A stretch of DNA of 5,289 bases from Candidatus Aerophobota bacterium (GTDB lineage: Bacteria > Chlamydiota > Chlamydiia > Chlamydiales > GCA-2402025), in contig NVUU01000036.1 in the NCBI GenBank assembly GCA_002402025.1, positions 1,253-6,541 of the forward strand, read 5' to 3'. The notes beneath the pieces were generated by a model. It did not search any database, was not told the DNA's origin, and saw only the letters and a list, made by a program, of their open reading frames with translations. Below are positions 3,923 to 5,289 of the stretch, piece by piece. The position numbers and the translations under genes are program-made. Position 1 is the stretch's first letter; each line of letters begins with the position of its first letter.

Positions 3923-5289
3923 TTACTTTTTGATTACAATGTTCAGTAGTTTATTTGGGATATAGATCTCTTTAATGATTTGTTTCCCCTCTAGGTACTT
4001 TTTAACATTTTGAAAGGCTTTGCCTTTGCTAATCACATCTTCTTTGCTAATACCTACTGGGAAATCCAATTTCCCTCTTACTTTTCCATTCACCTGGATA
4101 ACATATGTGACAGTGTCTTCTGTTAAATACTTCTCATCAGCCTTTGGGAAGGGTTCAAAAACAAGGCTTGTTTTTCCGCCAAGTAATTGATAGCACTCCT
4201 CTGCAAAGTGAGGCGCGAATGGATATAGAACTTTTGTTGCCATTTGAAGTGTACTTCTTGGATATGTTTCTAGCGGAGAAAAAGCGTTAATAAACTCCAT
4301 CATCTTAGCGATGCACGTATTGTAGAACATTTGCTCTATATCGTGCTGCACACCAGATGCAAGCTTATGACCAAGTTTGTGACCCATATCAGTATCTTTA
4401 TCTGACACTTTGTCTGATGTTACAAGATCATAGAATCTGTTTAAAAACCTTTTACAGCCAGAAATCGCCTCGTTATTCCAAAGCTTTTCCTTATCAAATG
4501 GGCTCATAAACATCTCATATAGTCTTAGCGTGTCTGCCCCAAACTCCTCAATAATTTCATCTGGAGAAACGCCATTAAGCTTGGATTTAGACATTTTTTC
4601 TATTTGACCGTGCACTTCTTCTTTGGTTTTTGTATCAAAGTACTTTTTTCCTTCTTTGACAACTTCGTGCTCTGCTAAGTAACCACCTTGTTTCTTCTTA
4701 TACGACATCGCAGTAACAAGACCTTGGTTACGCAATGTTTTAAACGGCTCTTTTGTAGAAACAAGACCACAATCGAAAAGAACTTTGTGCCAAAATCTTG
4801 AGTAAAGAAGATGGAGCACTGCGTGCTCAACACCTCCGATATAAAGATCAACAGGAAGCCAGTATTTTTCTGACTCTTTGCTGAAAGGCTCCTTATCATT
4901 TTTAGGGTCACAGAATCTTAAATAGTACCAGCAAGATCCAGCCCACTGGGGCATCGTATTTGTTTCTCTTAAGGCTTTCTTTCCCGTTTTTTCATCTATG
5001 ATTTCTACCCAGTCTCTTACTTTTGCAAGAGGGCTTTTCCCATCCCCTGCTGGTTTAAAATCAGTTAGATCGGGAGGGGTTAATGGAAGTTCATCTTTGG
5101 TTAAGCAACGCATAGATCCGTCTTCAAAATGAAGTATCGGAAAAGGTTCTGCCCAGTATCTCTGTCTTGAGAAAAGCCAGTCTCGAAGTTTGTAGGTGAT
5201 ACATCTTTTAGCAAGTCCTTTTGTTTCCATCCATTTTGTCGCGGCTTCTTTAGCGTCTTTTATACTTAAACCATTTAAATCCAAATCTT
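3923..5289 (-). CDS. leuS: Leucyl-tRNA synthetase, C-terminal part (runs off window)
   Basis: This class I synthetase charges tRNA-Leu with leucine in the cytosol. About 455 residues are visible; the frame is open to the right edge (the first complete codon, 5285-5287, is Asp), so the N terminus with the HIGH motif and most of the editing domain lies outside. The TTG at 5284 encodes an internal Leu and is not a start. Visible landmarks, numbered from that Asp, are YRLRDW-like YKLRDWLFSRQRYW (about 32-45), SCWYYLRF (118-125), YIGGVEHAVLHLLYSRF (149-165), the ATP-binding KMSKS loop (231-235) and a helical anticodon-binding domain (about 270-370). The C-terminal domain carries QVNGKVRGK (398-406) and ends in the typical IYIPNKLLNIVI. 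Its TAA is one base before the waaA start, so the two form an operon. This leuS-waaA order matches Chlamydia as I remember it. Confidence 0.97.
   Translation of the reverse strand, partial: DLDLNGLSIKDAKEAATKWMETKGLAKRCITYKLRDWLFSRQRYWAEPFPILHFEDGSMRCLTKDELPLTPPDLTDFKPAGDGKSPLAKVRDWVEIIDEKTGKKALRETNTMPQWAGSCWYYLRFCDPKNDKEPFSKESEKYWLPVDLYIGGVEHAVLHLLYSRFWHKVLFDCGLVSTKEPFKTLRNQGLVTAMSYKKKQGGYLAEHEVVKEGKKYFDTKTKEEVHGQIEKMSKSKLNGVSPDEIIEEFGADTLRLYEMFMSPFDKEKLWNNEAISGCKRFLNRFYDLVTSDKVSDKDTDMGHKLGHKLASGVQHDIEQMFYNTCIAKMMEFINAFSPLETYPRSTLQMATKVLYPFAPHFAEECYQLLGGKTSLVFEPFPKADEKYLTEDTVTYVIQVNGKVRGKLDFPVGISKEDVISKGKAFQNVKKYLEGKQIIKEIYIPNKLLNIVIKK

Noticed and set aside
4675..4911. Minus-strand open frame of 78 codons inside leuS
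   Set aside because: It is an alternative frame of the conserved leuS catalytic region with no ribosome site or domain.

Overview
The window looks like a stretch of an AT-rich bacterial chromosome, most likely from the phylum Chlamydiota (an environmental or 'Chlamydia-like' lineage). Three things suggest this: leuS is followed immediately by the Kdo transferase gene waaA, the order I recall for leuS-gseA in Chlamydia; one gene encodes a protein with the bilobed hydrophobic domain of chlamydial inclusion-membrane (Inc) proteins; and the intergenic DNA is very AT-rich. The assignment is inference from gene order and protein architecture, not from a search.

Layout: (1) 62-619, minus strand: an unrecognised 185-residue soluble protein with a strong ribosome binding site. 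(2) 620-1114: a long AT-rich spacer with back-to-back promoter-like sites, two small hairpins and an alternating inverted heptamer. (3) 1115-2125, plus strand: a 336-residue candidate Inc protein with an N-terminal double hydrophobic lobe, a Pro/Thr/Ser-rich linker and a globular-looking C-terminal domain. (4) 2126-2373, plus strand: a possible 12-codon micro-ORF, a small hairpin and a 51-residue acidic protein. Both small frames are preceded by the same 12-base Shine-Dalgarno-bearing sequence. (5) 2398-2557, minus strand: two tRNA genes with CAT anticodons, an elongator-type tRNA-Met and the initiator tRNA-fMet. (6) 2629-3921, minus strand: waaA, Kdo transferase. (7) 3923-5289, minus strand: the C-terminal part of leuS, leucyl-tRNA synthetase, which enters from the right edge.

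The right half is housekeeping: leuS and waaA are one base apart and probably co-transcribed, with the two tRNA-Met genes downstream on the same strand behind their own promoter-like sequence. The left half (1-2373) looks accessory and possibly host-interaction related. The two halves converge between the 51-residue gene (stop at 2373) and the tRNA-Met 3' end (2398) with no obvious strong terminator between them. I see no mobile element, CRISPR array or multi-gene novel system. The most interesting items are the candidate Inc protein and the small genes next to it.
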